A stretch of DNA of 30,674 nucleotides from Streptosporangiaceae bacterium (GTDB lineage Bacteria > Actinomycetota > Actinomycetes > Streptosporangiales > Streptosporangiaceae): NCBI GenBank assembly GCA_030041195.1, contig JASHOI010000599.1, positions 1 through 30,674 of the forward strand, written 5' to 3'. Position numbers and translations under genes: made by a program. Below are positions 15,102-22,753 of this stretch, in pieces (position 1 is the first letter of the stretch; each line of letters starts with the position of its first letter). The notes under the pieces are model-generated. The model did not search any database. It saw only the letters and a list, made by a program, of their open reading frames with translations, and was not told where the DNA came from.

Positions 15102-15965
15102 ATGCAACCGACGGATCTCGAAGCCCACCGGCACACCGTATCGACGGACGTGGGCGATCTCAGCTACCTGGACATCGGGACCGGGCCGGTGGCGCTGTTC
15201 GTGCACGGCATCGCCACCAACGCGTTCCTGTGGCGCAACGTCGTCGGCGAGCTCGCCGCCCAGCGCCGCTGCATCGCCATCGACCTCCCGCTGCACGGCC
15301 AGAGCCCGGCCACCGCCGACCTGTCGCTCGCCGGGCTGGCGTCGGCGCTGGCCGGCTTCTGCGACGCGCTCGGGCTCGGGCGCATCGACCTGGTCGCCAA
15401 CGACACCGGCGGCGCGATCGCCCAGATCTTCGCCGCCCGCCACCCGGAGCGGCTGGCCAGCCTCACGCTCACCAACTGCGACACCGACGGGAACATGCCG
15501 CCCGAGGGGCTCAAGCCGGTGATCGCGCAAGCCGCGGCGGGCGAGCTCGCCCCGGTCGCGGTCGCGCTCTTCCAGGACCTTGGAGCCGCTGCCCAGGCCA
15601 CGTTCGGCGAACTGTATGAAGATCTTGAACGGGTAGACCCGTGGCTGATCCGGTCGTACCTGGAGCCCTGCATCGGGACGCTCGAGCGCGCCCGCGAGCT
15701 CGAGCGGCTGCTGGTGGCCCTGGACCCGGCCGACCTTTCCGCGGTCACGCCGCTGCTGGCGGAGCTGACCGTGCCCACGCTGGTGGCCTGGGGGACCGCC
15801 GACAAGGCCTTCGACATCTCCTGGGCGTACTGGCTGCGGGACACGATCCCGGGCGTGACCGGCGTGGTCACGATCGACGGCGGCCGTGCGTTCTTCCCCG
15901 ATGAGCGGGCGGCCGAGTTCGTGCCGCACCTGGAGCGGCACTGGGCCGCGAGCCTGGCGGCGTGA
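15102..15965 (+). CDS. Alpha/beta-fold hydrolase with Asp nucleophile
   Basis: A 287-residue alpha/beta hydrolase. FVHGIATNAFLWRNV at 33-47 holds the oxyanion HG motif in the style of haloalkane dehalogenases. The nucleophile elbow reads LVANDTGGAIAQ, placing Asp101 where most hydrolases have Ser; dehalogenases and epoxide hydrolases also use Asp. Asp234 in WGTADK is a candidate acid. The region where the catalytic His is expected (about 259-270) reads DGGRAFFPDERA with no His. The enzyme may therefore have an altered mechanism or a non-hydrolytic role; a His supplied elsewhere cannot be excluded. GGAGG at 15092-15096 fits the ATG. It is divergently transcribed from its likely TetR repressor, and its stop abuts the ECF41 gene's stop with no gap. 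Confidence 0.87.
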   Translation: MQPTDLEAHRHTVSTDVGDLSYLDIGTGPVALFVHGIATNAFLWRNVVGELAAQRRCIAIDLPLHGQSPATADLSLAGLASALAGFCDALGLGRIDLVANDTGGAIAQIFAARHPERLASLTLTNCDTDGNMPPEGLKPVIAQAAAGELAPVAVALFQDLGAAAQATFGELYEDLERVDPWLIRSYLEPCIGTLERARELERLLVALDPADLSAVTPLLAELTVPTLVAWGTADKAFDISWAYWLRDTIPGVTGVVTIDGGRAFFPDERAAEFVPHLERHWAASLAA

Positions 15966-16913
15966 TCAGGCGGGATCGCCGGGGTGCAGCTGGTGGCGCA
16001 GGCTGCCCAGGTCGGCGAGCGGCCCGATGTGGCGCAGCTTGCCCGGGTTGATCACGGACCGGATCGTCTGGATCTGCCCGTCGGCGATGTCCAGCACGAA
16101 CACGTTGATCAGCCGGCCGGCCGGGTCCAGGAACATCCCGCCCGGCTGGCCGTTGATCTCGGCCGGCCTGATCACGACGCCGACCTGGCGGATCTGCTCG
16201 ATCAGGCCGGCCAGCAGCCGGCCCACGTGGTCGCGCCCCGCGATCGGGCGCGGCCAGGACGGCCGCCCGCCGCCGCTGTCGCCCTGCATCACGACGTCGG
16301 CCGCGAGCAGGCGGACCAGGCCGTCCATGTCGCCGTCGCCGACGGCGGCAAAGAACCTGGCGGCCAGACCCCGCGCCTTGACCCGGGAGGCCTCGAACCG
16401 GGGCTTGCTCTCGGCCACGTGCCGCCTGGCCCGCAGCGCGAGCTGACGGCAGTTGCCCTCGCTCTTGCCGACGATCCCGGCGACCTCGTCGTAGCCGTAG
16501 CCGAACACGTCGTGCAGCAGGAACACGGCCCGCTCCACCGGCGACAGCCGCTCCAGCAGCAGCAGGAACGCCATGGACAGCGAGTCGGCCTGCTCGGCAA
16601 GCTCGGCCGGGCCGGACGGGCCGCCGGTGCGGTCGGTCAGCAGCGGCTCGGGCAGCCACTCGCCGATGTAGGCCTCGCGGCTGGCGCGCGCGGACCGCAG
16701 GTAGTCGATGCACAGCCGGGTGGTCACCGCGGACAGGAACGCCTTCGGCGACTCGATTCCCGATGCCGCCCGGTGGTAGCGCAGGAACGCTTCCTGCACG
16801 ATGTCCTCGGCCTCGCTGACGCTGCCGATCATCCGGTAGGCGATCGCGAACATCAGCGGCCTGAGCCGCTGGTACACATCGGCCGTGCTCACCGTGCTGT
16901 CCCGCTCGCTCAC
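15966..16913 (-). CDS. ECF41-type sigma factor with C-terminal SnoaL-like domain
   Basis: A 315-residue extracytoplasmic-function sigma factor. Region 2 (about 15-80) includes FAIAYRMIGSVSEAEDIVQEAFLRY, the linker has the ECF41 hallmark WLPEP (87-91), and region 4 (about 115-165) binds the -35 box. A SnoaL/NTF2-like domain follows (about 175-300), which in ECF41 proteins replaces an anti-sigma factor and tunes activity. Of the two conserved motifs of that domain, NPxKL is kept (289-293) but DGGGK is altered to DSGGGR (212-217). The GTG at 16913 has GGGGGAG 5 nt upstream; the ATG at 16937 would overlap the epimerase gene and has no ribosome site. It follows the epimerase by 13 nt, the typical COE-ECF41 operon, so it probably activates its own promoter at 17903-17929. 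Confidence 0.9.
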   Translation of the reverse strand: MSERDSTVSTADVYQRLRPLMFAIAYRMIGSVSEAEDIVQEAFLRYHRAASGIESPKAFLSAVTTRLCIDYLRSARASREAYIGEWLPEPLLTDRTGGPSGPAELAEQADSLSMAFLLLLERLSPVERAVFLLHDVFGYGYDEVAGIVGKSEGNCRQLALRARRHVAESKPRFEASRVKARGLAARFFAAVGDGDMDGLVRLLAADVVMQGDSGGGRPSWPRPIAGRDHVGRLLAGLIEQIRQVGVVIRPAEINGQPGGMFLDPAGRLINVFVLDIADGQIQTIRSVINPGKLRHIGPLADLGSLRHQLHPGDPA

Positions 16914-16926
16914 TGTGCTCCCCCGT

Positions 16927-17871
16927 TCACGCGGCATCGCGCGCCGCCTGCCGGTCGCGGAATCCCTGCCGCCAGCTCGGCCATTCGGGCTGCCAGCCGA
17001 GCTGCCGCTTTGCCTTTGCGTTCGACGATCCGCGGATCTGCGTCATCATCGAGACGCCCACCTCGCCGGCGGCCAGCCGGCCGAGCCACGTCGGCACGTG
17101 GTACGGCGGTTTCGCGCCGACCGCCTGGGCCAGGAACGGCAGCCATTCAGCCACGCTAGCCGGATCGTCGTCGACCACGTTGTACACGCCGGGCGCACCG
17201 CGGTCCAGCGCGGCAACGGTCGCCGCCGCCGCGTCCTGGATGTGCAGGAACGACCAGATGCCCGCCCCGTCGCCGACCACAGGGAAGCGCCGCTTCCGCA
17301 GCATCGCGATGACTTCCGCTGAGGCGCCGGGCCCGTAGAAAAAGCCGTACCTGAGCACGATTCCCTGCATTGCCGCTGCCGCTGGGACCACCCGCTCCAG
17401 GTGCCGGATCGCGGCGAGCGACTCCCGCTGCGCCGCTGGCGGGGCCGGGTCCAGCGGGTCATCCTCGTCCTTGACCGGGCCGCCCGAACGGGCGTTCGTC
17501 CACCCGGTATAGCTCTGCGCGATGAACCGCCGGGCGCCCGCCGCGGCGGCGGCGGCGAGCAGGTGGTCGGTGCCCTCGGTGCGCAGCCGGTTGGTCAGCG
17601 CGAATGTCCGGTCGAAGCGGCGCAGGCTCGCCGCCCCGGCCAGAGAGCTCATCTGGTGCACGACGATCTCGGGCTCGGCGCGCGCCACCGCCTCGCCGAC
17701 TGCCGTGGCGTCCAGGCCGTCGAGGACCACCGGGTCGGCGCCGAGCCCGCGCAGCAGGCCGAGCTTGGCCGGGCTCCTGGTCGTCGCGGTTACCTGATGC
17801 CCCCGCGCGGCGAGCTGCGGCAACAGCTGCTGCCCGATCGCGCCGCCCGCTCCGGCCACGAAGATTCGCAT
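16927..17871 (-). CDS. NAD(P)-dependent epimerase/dehydratase, ECF41 'COE' partner
   Basis: A 314-residue extended SDR. GAGGAIG at 7-13 is the dinucleotide-binding motif; AQSYTGW contains the Tyr region, and LRYGFFYGPG and WSFLHIQDAA are typical of the epimerase family. It should bind NAD(P) and act on a nucleotide sugar or other small carbonyl compound, but the substrate is unknown. The start is the ATG at 17871 with GGGGAG 6 nt upstream; the earlier in-frame ATG at 17997 runs through the promoter. ECF41 sigma factors are known to sit beside carboxymuconolactone decarboxylases, oxidoreductases or epimerases (COE) that they control, and this gene has an ECF41-type promoter right in front of it. 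It is the first gene of the operon with the sigma factor. Confidence 0.9.
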   Translation of the reverse strand: MRIFVAGAGGAIGQQLLPQLAARGHQVTATTRSPAKLGLLRGLGADPVVLDGLDATAVGEAVARAEPEIVVHQMSSLAGAASLRRFDRTFALTNRLRTEGTDHLLAAAAAAGARRFIAQSYTGWTNARSGGPVKDEDDPLDPAPPAAQRESLAAIRHLERVVPAAAAMQGIVLRYGFFYGPGASAEVIAMLRKRRFPVVGDGAGIWSFLHIQDAAAATVAALDRGAPGVYNVVDDDPASVAEWLPFLAQAVGAKPPYHVPTWLGRLAAGEVGVSMMTQIRGSSNAKAKRQLGWQPEWPSWRQGFRDRQAARDAA

Positions 17872-17902
17872 GACGACTCCCCTCTGCTGGGTCGCACTCT
17901 GA

Positions 17903-17929
17903 GACGAGAACCGGCACCGGCCCGTTACA
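17903..17929 (-). promoter_or_regulatory. ECF41-type promoter of the epimerase-sigma operon
   Basis: On the minus strand TGTAACG (17929-17923) is followed by exactly 16 nt and CGTC (17906-17903). The published ECF41 target is TGTCACA-N16-CGTC, so 5 of 7 and 4 of 4 positions match. The ATG follows 31 nt after the CGTC. Confidence 0.7.
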
Positions 17930-17961
17930 CCCGGGGCGCGCCGCAAACGCGGCGAACTAGC

Positions 17962-17967
17962 TAAAAT
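17962..17967 (+). promoter_or_regulatory. -10 box for a probable leaderless transcript
   Basis: TAAAAT at 17962-17967 stands out in GC-rich sequence and ends 8 nt before the GTG at 17976. Transcription would begin at or next to the start codon, and no ribosome site is present. No convincing -35 box was seen. Confidence 0.5.
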
Positions 17968-17975
17968 CGTCATTC

Positions 17976-19172
17976 GTGACGGCGCCGGACCGGGCACGGG
18001 CGCTCCGCCGTCTGGGCCCGGGCATCATCGTGGCGCTCTTCGTCGTGCTGCTGCTGGCCGTGCCGAAGGCGGCCCGCCAGCCGACCACCCTGCCGCCGAC
18101 GCCGGTTCTGTCCGGCGCGGAGCGTTCCGGGCGGGTCAGCGTGGCCCGGGACTGCGGCTACAGCGCGCCGCTGCCGTCCGACCCCGGCCGCAGCCTGTGG
18201 CTGTTCTGCGATACGGCGGTGTACGTGCGCAAGACTGGCCGGCCGGGCTGGACCCTGCAGCGGTTCATCACGGGCTCAACCGCGGCGGTCGGCGCCGGGG
18301 CCAGCGGCCCGGGACCGGCGAGCCGCGCCCCCGGCGAGCTCAGCGAGGTTGCGACGCCGGGCAGCACCGCGCGTGGCGGCAACTCGCCCGCGCCCTTCCT
18401 TGCCCACCCGGAAGGGCTGGTCATGCCGGACGGCCTGCCCTGCGGGCTCGACGGCAGCTACGCCGCGTCGTGGGTCACCGGCGTCACCCGGGTGCCGTCC
18501 ACGCCGTACCTGCTGGTTACGTTCGACAACTACTGCGTGCTCGCCGGATCGGCGGGCTTCGTGCGCGAGGGCTTTGGCCTGGCCGAGTACGACCCGGCCA
18601 CCGCGACGCTGAGCAACGACGTCACGGTATTCGGGCCGGGTGCCGCCGCCACGCTGCTCGGCTCGCCGGTCTTTTCCGGCCGCTACCTGTACCTGTACGG
18701 GCCGACGTGCGGGAGCCGGAAGGCCGGCCGGTGCGCCGGGACGATGTTCGAGGCGCGGGTGGCCGCCAGCCCGGCGGCCTGGACCGACCCGCTCAGCTAC
18801 CAGTGGCTGTCCAGCGGCCCGGCGGGCCCATGGACCTCGGATCCGGCCGCGGCGACCCCGGTCATCGCCGGGCCAGGGTCGTCTGGGGTGAGCGTTGCCA
18901 GCTTCGCCGCGGCCGGCCGCGGCTTCGTTCTCATCGAGCAGACGAACATCGACGGGGCGTTCACCGTGTACCGGTCCGCGTCGCCGGCCGGCGGCTGGAA
19001 GCAGGTCAGGTCCGGGCGGGTGCCGTGCCGGGTGGGCACCGGCTACGCCGACTTCTGCCGGGCGATCATCGGGCATCCGGAGCTCAGCACGCCCGCCGAA
19101 CTCGTCCTGTCCTACTACGACCCTGCGGCAGGGCCGCACGGTCACGTGATGGTGACCGGTTTCCGCTGGTGA
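17976..19172 (+). CDS. Exported or membrane-anchored protein with eight cysteines, function unknown
   Basis: A 398-residue protein I do not recognise with confidence. A short basic N-terminus and one hydrophobic helix (about 14-31, GPGIIVALFVVLLLAVP) suggest a signal anchor with the rest outside the cell. The outer part has eight cysteines at about 60, 78, 156, 187, 245, 253, 351 and 361, enough for four disulfides. Repeated segments ending in aromatic-rich strands (FSGRYLYLYG, WTDPLSYQW, GAFTVYRSASPAGGWKQV) look like beta-propeller blades, as in DUF4185 or sialidase-like proteins. There is a low-complexity Gly/Ala/Pro stretch at about 103-140. The gene appears leaderless and diverges from the ECF41 operon, so a cell-envelope stress role is possible but speculative. 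It converges with the MFS gene. Confidence 0.75.
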   Translation: MTAPDRARALRRLGPGIIVALFVVLLLAVPKAARQPTTLPPTPVLSGAERSGRVSVARDCGYSAPLPSDPGRSLWLFCDTAVYVRKTGRPGWTLQRFITGSTAAVGAGASGPGPASRAPGELSEVATPGSTARGGNSPAPFLAHPEGLVMPDGLPCGLDGSYAASWVTGVTRVPSTPYLLVTFDNYCVLAGSAGFVREGFGLAEYDPATATLSNDVTVFGPGAAATLLGSPVFSGRYLYLYGPTCGSRKAGRCAGTMFEARVAASPAAWTDPLSYQWLSSGPAGPWTSDPAAATPVIAGPGSSGVSVASFAAAGRGFVLIEQTNIDGAFTVYRSASPAGGWKQVRSGRVPCRVGTGYADFCRAIIGHPELSTPAELVLSYYDPAAGPHGHVMVTGFRW

Positions 19173-19185
19173 CGCGCGGCGCTGA

Positions 19186-20658
19186 TCAGTCCGCGGCCTG
19201 CGGAGCGCGGTCCCGGATCACCAGCACGACGATCAGGAACGCGATCACGTCGAAGATCGCGGCCAGGGTAAACGCGCTGGACATGGCGTGCACCACGGCC
19301 TGGTGCTGCTGGACCAGACCGGCGACGTGGGTCAGGTGCCGGGCCGAGTTCCTGATCGAGGTGCTGTAGGCCGTGACCAGGATCGCCAGCCCGAGCGAGC
19401 CGCCGACCTGCTGGGTCACGTTCACCATGCTCGACGCGGCGCCCGAATGCTGCGGCCGCACGCCGGCCAGCGAGGCCATCGTGAGCGGCACGAACGCCAC
19501 TCCCATCCCGGCGCCCAGCAGCAGCATCGGGCCGAGGACCCCGGACAGGTAGTCGGAGCCCGGCGAGATCCGGGACAGCCAGGCCATCCCGGCGGCCGCT
19601 GGGATCAGCCCGGCCACCATCAGCGGCTTGGCGCCGAACCGGGCCATCAGCCGCGGCGAGAACCGGGACACGGCGAACAGCGCGCCGGTCATCGGCAGGA
19701 ACGAGATCCCCGCCCGCAGCGGGCTGAACCCGAGCTCGTCCTGGACGAACTGGGTCAGGAAGTAGAACATCCCGAACATGCCGGCCACGAGCAGCAGCCG
19801 GGTGATGTAGGAGCCGGTGCGGCCACGGTCGGCGAACAGCCCCAGCGGGGTGATCGGCTGCGTCACGCGGGTCTCGTTCAGGAGGAACAGCGCCAGCAGC
19901 ACGACCGCGGCGGCGAAGGCCGCGATGGTCAGGCGGTTGCCCCAGCCGTGCGACGCGGCCTGGATGAAGCCGAACACCAGGGACGCCATGCCCGCCGTCG
20001 AGGTGAGCGCGCCGGCCAGGTCGAACCGCCCTGGCTGGCGCTCGGACTCGGGCAGGAACGCGGGCGCGGCCAGCGCCACGAAGATCCCGATCGGCACGTT
20101 GATGAACAGCACCCAGCGCCAGGACACCCATTCGGTGATCACGCCGCCGAGCACCAGGCCGAGCGATCCGCCGCCCATGGCCACGGCGGTGTAGATGCTG
20201 AGCGCGCGGGTCCGCTCCCTGCCTTCGGAGAAGCTGGCCGCGATCAGCGCCAGCACCGCGGGCGAGGCGATCGCACCGCCGACGCCCTGCGCGGCGCGCG
20301 CGGCGAGCAGCCACGGTGCCGAGGTCGCCAGGCCGCCGGCCAGCGAGGCGGCGGTGAACAGGGCGATGCCAGCGATGAACACCCGCCGCCTGCCGAGGAT
20401 GTCGCCGGCCCGCCCGCCCAGCAGCAGCAGGCCGCCGAACGTCAGCGTGTACGCGTTGAGCACCCAGGACAGGCTGGGCTCGGAGAAGTGCAGTCCGCGG
20501 GCGATGTTCGGCAGCGCGATGTTCACCACGGTCAAGTCGAGAATGATCATGAGCTGGGCGCCGAGCACGATCGCGAGGGCGATTGCTCTGCGGTCGGGCC
20601 GGCGCGTGGTGCGCTGCCCACCGCCGGTGATGACCTGCGCTATCGACGGAGTCGACAT
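19186..20658 (-). CDS. DHA2-family (EmrB/QacA-like, 14-TM) MFS efflux pump
   Basis: A 490-residue drug:proton antiporter. The first helix carries motif D1 (LDLTVVNIALPNI). Motif A is GGRAGDILGRRR in the loop between helices 2 and 3. A Gly-rich helix 5 (GGGSLGLVLGGVI) is the antiporter motif C region. About 14 hydrophobic helices can be counted, as expected for this length. It should export a toxic or signalling compound across the membrane; the compound is unknown. The start is the ATG at 20658 with AAAGG upstream; the in-frame ATG at 20781 would place the operators inside the protein. The gene diverges from the TetR at 20826, with the twin operator between them, so repression with substrate-induced release is the likely control. 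Confidence 0.93.
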   Translation of the reverse strand: MSTPSIAQVITGGGQRTTRRPDRRAIALAIVLGAQLMIILDLTVVNIALPNIARGLHFSEPSLSWVLNAYTLTFGGLLLLGGRAGDILGRRRVFIAGIALFTAASLAGGLATSAPWLLAARAAQGVGGAIASPAVLALIAASFSEGRERTRALSIYTAVAMGGGSLGLVLGGVITEWVSWRWVLFINVPIGIFVALAAPAFLPESERQPGRFDLAGALTSTAGMASLVFGFIQAASHGWGNRLTIAAFAAAVVLLALFLLNETRVTQPITPLGLFADRGRTGSYITRLLLVAGMFGMFYFLTQFVQDELGFSPLRAGISFLPMTGALFAVSRFSPRLMARFGAKPLMVAGLIPAAAGMAWLSRISPGSDYLSGVLGPMLLLGAGMGVAFVPLTMASLAGVRPQHSGAASSMVNVTQQVGGSLGLAILVTAYSTSIRNSARHLTHVAGLVQQHQAVVHAMSSAFTLAAIFDVIAFLIVVLVIRDRAPQAAD

Positions 20659-20733
20659 GAAAACCTTTCGGAGAGGTCCGGGCGAGGGGCCCGCGGGAAT
20701 ATCCGCCAGCCCTTCGAGTTGGCTACCATGTAA

Positions 20734-20781
20734 GCGGAGGCAACCTCCACTAACTATACGGAGGCACCCTCCGCTTTGCAA
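20734..20781 (-). promoter_or_regulatory. MFS promoter with twin GGAGG-N3-CCTCC operators
   Basis: On the minus strand, TTGCAA (20781-20776), 17 nt, TATAGT (20758-20753) forms a good promoter. Operator A, CGGAGG-CAC-CCTCCG at 20759-20773, fills the spacer. Operator B, GGAGG-CAA-CCTCC at 20736-20748, covers the start region. Centres are 24 bp apart, and the outer GCGGAGG/CCTCCGC arms are also inverted repeats. Confidence 0.82.
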
Positions 20782-20802
20782 GCTGTATTAGGGTGATGGC
20801 TG

Positions 20803-20829
20803 ATGAGCACGTCAGGTGAGGGCCGATGA
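20803..20829 (+). CDS. Possible 8-codon leader ORF overlapping the TetR start
   Basis: ATG at 20803 opens a short frame encoding MSTSGEGR and stops at TGA 20827-20829, which overlaps the TetR ATG at 20826 in an ATGA junction. Its first twelve bases repeat the start of the TetR gene, so it looks like a partial duplication. No strong ribosome site precedes it. It may couple translation or may be chance. Confidence 0.25.
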   Translation: MSTSGEGR

Positions 20830-21425
20830 GCACGTCCGGCGTGCCCACGATCGCCGGCCGCCCGATGCGCGCCGACGCTCTGCGCAACTACCAGCGGCTG
20901 CTCAGCGCGGCGTTCGACGCGTTCGCCGAGCACGGCGCCGACGACGCTTCGCTGGAGGAGATCGCGCGGCGGGCCGGCGTGGGGATCGGCACGCTGTACC
21001 GGCACTTCCCGACACGCCAGGCGCTGCTTGAGGCGGTCTACCGGGACCAGGTCGAGGCACTCCGTGCCACAGCGGCCGAGCTGCGCGATTCCGCGTCGCC
21101 AGCGGACGCGCTCGCGGCATGGCTGCGGGCGCTGATGGCGTTCAGCGCCACCAAGCACAATCTGACCTCGGCGCTGCTGGCCACGCTCGGCACGGATTCG
21201 GAGCTGCTGTCCGCGTGTGGCATGGCCATCTGCGGGGCCGCCGACACCCTGCTGGACCGGGCCAAGGAGGCCGGCGTGGTGCGCGCGGATGCCGACGCCA
21301 AGGACCTGGTCCGGCTGGTGCATGCCGTGAACATCGCCACGCAGCGCGCCCCCACCGACCCCGATCAGGCCGACCGGCTGCTCGGCATCATCCTGGACGG
21401 CCTGCGCCCTCAGCCACCGGCCTGA
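20826..21425 (+). CDS. TetR family repressor of the divergent MFS pump
   Basis: A 199-residue TetR-type regulator. The helix-turn-helix (about 20-68) includes SLEEIARRAGVGIGTLYRHFPTRQALLEAV, and the C-terminal part matches the SACGMAICGAADTLLDRA style seen in regulators of MFS pumps. GAGGG sits 4-5 nt before the ATG at 20826. It diverges from the DHA2 pump, with GGAGG-N3-CCTCC operators between them, so it should repress the pump and possibly itself until a drug-like ligand binds. Its 3' end overlaps the 3' end of the NimA-like gene by 38 bp on the opposite strand. No unusual changes were seen. Confidence 0.93.
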   Translation: MSTSGVPTIAGRPMRADALRNYQRLLSAAFDAFAEHGADDASLEEIARRAGVGIGTLYRHFPTRQALLEAVYRDQVEALRATAAELRDSASPADALAAWLRALMAFSATKHNLTSALLATLGTDSELLSACGMAICGAADTLLDRAKEAGVVRADADAKDLVRLVHAVNIATQRAPTDPDQADRLLGIILDGLRPQPPA

Positions 21426-22095
21426 CGTCGCCGAACGCGGGGTTCAGCAGCACGTCGCGGCCTGCCGGGTCGACGCTCGCCGGCAGGTGCTCCGCCGGGA
21501 CCGGCGCGTCGAAGACCAGGCGGGCGGGAACGTGTCCGGCCCAGACCGGCAGCGCGAAATCTGACTCGGGATCGATCGTCGTTCCGCTCCGTGCCTTGAC
21601 CGAAGCCTCCTCGATCGGGACCTGCCACAGCGCGGTGTCCTGGAGTTCGTCGAGCAGGGGTTTGCGTACCTGCTCCCAGCGGCCCGGCGCGACGTGCTCG
21701 ACCAGCGCCCACATCCCGAGCATCACCTCATCGGGATCGGTGACCAGCGCGGCGTCGCCGTGCACGGTCACCGACCGGTAGTTCACCGAGTGGTTGCGCG
21801 CCGACCGGGCCAGAACCAGCCCGTCGAACAGGGTCGCGGTGACGCAGACCGGGCTGGCCCGGCGCATGTCGCGGAACAGCCCGGCGGCCACCGAGCCGTG
21901 CAGCACCAGAGTCTCGCCGCGGCGGGCGTGCACCATCGGCAGCACCACCGGGCGCCCGCCGCGCACGGTGGCCACGTGGCAGAACGGCGCCGCATCGAGG
22001 ACCGCGTGCACGGCGGCGGCGTCGTAGCTCGCCCGTTCCGGCATGCGCCGCACCTTTGCCCTGGCGCCTGCCACGCCCGCGGCACCGCCGCTCAC
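21388..22095 (-). CDS. Pyridoxamine 5'-phosphate oxidase-like FMN-binding protein (NimA-related)
   Basis: A 235-residue split-barrel flavoprotein of the COG3467 type. RRMPERASYDAAAVHAVLDAAPFCHVATV near the start, VVLPMVHARRGETLVLHGS, and ARNHSVNYRSVTVHGDA form the typical series of strand motifs that bind FMN or F420. Relatives include NimA-like nitroimidazole reductases and proteins of unknown role. The GTG at 22095 overlaps the stop of the GNAT gene (GTGA), implying translational coupling; the ATG at 22044 is an alternative that would remove 17 residues. Long in-frame sequence upstream of 22095 is the GNAT gene in another frame. The 3' end overlaps the TetR gene tail to tail. A detoxification or reductase role is likely, with unknown substrate. 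Confidence 0.88.
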   Translation of the reverse strand: MSGGAAGVAGARAKVRRMPERASYDAAAVHAVLDAAPFCHVATVRGGRPVVLPMVHARRGETLVLHGSVAAGLFRDMRRASPVCVTATLFDGLVLARSARNHSVNYRSVTVHGDAALVTDPDEVMLGMWALVEHVAPGRWEQVRKPLLDELQDTALWQVPIEEASVKARSGTTIDPESDFALPVWAGHVPARLVFDAPVPAEHLPASVDPAGRDVLLNPAFGDVRPVAEGAGRPG

Positions 22096-22739
22096 GGCCG
22101 CGCCGCTACTTCCTCGTGCGCGGCGAGCATCTCGTCGAGGCGCCGCTTCACCCCGGGCCACTCCGGCGCGGTGATCGAGTAGCGCGCCGAGTCGCGCGGC
22201 AGGCAGTTCGTCGCCAGCCGGTGCGCTCGCAGGATCCCCTCGAACTGCGCCCCGATCCGCTCCATCGCGCGGCGGGAGCGCTCGTTCCGCGCGTCGGTGT
22301 GCAGGCAAACCGACTCGACCTGCCACACCTCGAACGCGTGCTCCAGCATGAGCCGCTTCATCTCGGTGTTCGCCGCGGTGCGGATCGCCGAGCGGGCGAG
22401 CCAGGTATGGCCGATCTCGCAGACGTCCGGGGCACTGGTCCGGTACCGCGGGTGGCCCTGCGGCCACGGCCAGCGCACCAGGTCCCAGAACCTGGTGGAG
22501 CCGACGACCGCGCCGTCGGCGAGCCGGCGCACCGCGAACGGCACCGCCGTTCCCGCGTCGCGCTGCGCGGCGGCCGTCGCGATGTATTCCAGCGCCGCGT
22601 CCTCGCCCTGCGGCACCGGGCTGAGCCCGTAGAGCGAGGGATCCTCGGCGGACGCCGCGGCCAGGCCCGCGGCGTGCTCTGGCTGCAGCGGCTCGAGCCG
22701 CACGTGGCGGCCCTCGAGTTCAGGGAGGAAGGTGATCAC
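22092..22739 (-). CDS. GNAT family N-acetyltransferase (RimJ/RimL-like)
   Basis: A 215-residue acetyltransferase. It opens with LEGRHVRLEPLQPEH, the usual RimJ/RimL-type N-terminus. The core strand-helix elements are CEIGHTWLARSAIRTAANTEMKRLMLEHAFE and VCLHTDARNERSRRAMERIGAQFEGILR, where the acetyl-CoA binding loop and the Asn-Ser-Arg-Arg helix lie. It would transfer an acetyl group to an amine on a protein N-terminus or a small molecule; the acceptor is unknown. The start is a GTG at 22739, with AAGGG somewhat far upstream. Its stop overlaps the GTG of the flavoprotein gene, so the two form an operon. The MocR-type regulator diverges 49 bp away and could control both directions. Confidence 0.9.
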   Translation of the reverse strand: MITFLPELEGRHVRLEPLQPEHAAGLAAASAEDPSLYGLSPVPQGEDAALEYIATAAAQRDAGTAVPFAVRRLADGAVVGSTRFWDLVRWPWPQGHPRYRTSAPDVCEIGHTWLARSAIRTAANTEMKRLMLEHAFEVWQVESVCLHTDARNERSRRAMERIGAQFEGILRAHRLATNCLPRDSARYSITAPEWPGVKRRLDEMLAAHEEVAARP

Positions 22740-22753
22740 CGTGACGCTAGCCC

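Noticed and set aside
19288..20733. Plus-strand 481-residue open frame opposite the DHA2 pump
   Set aside because: Antisense frame with repetitive charged residues; it also reads through the operator region.
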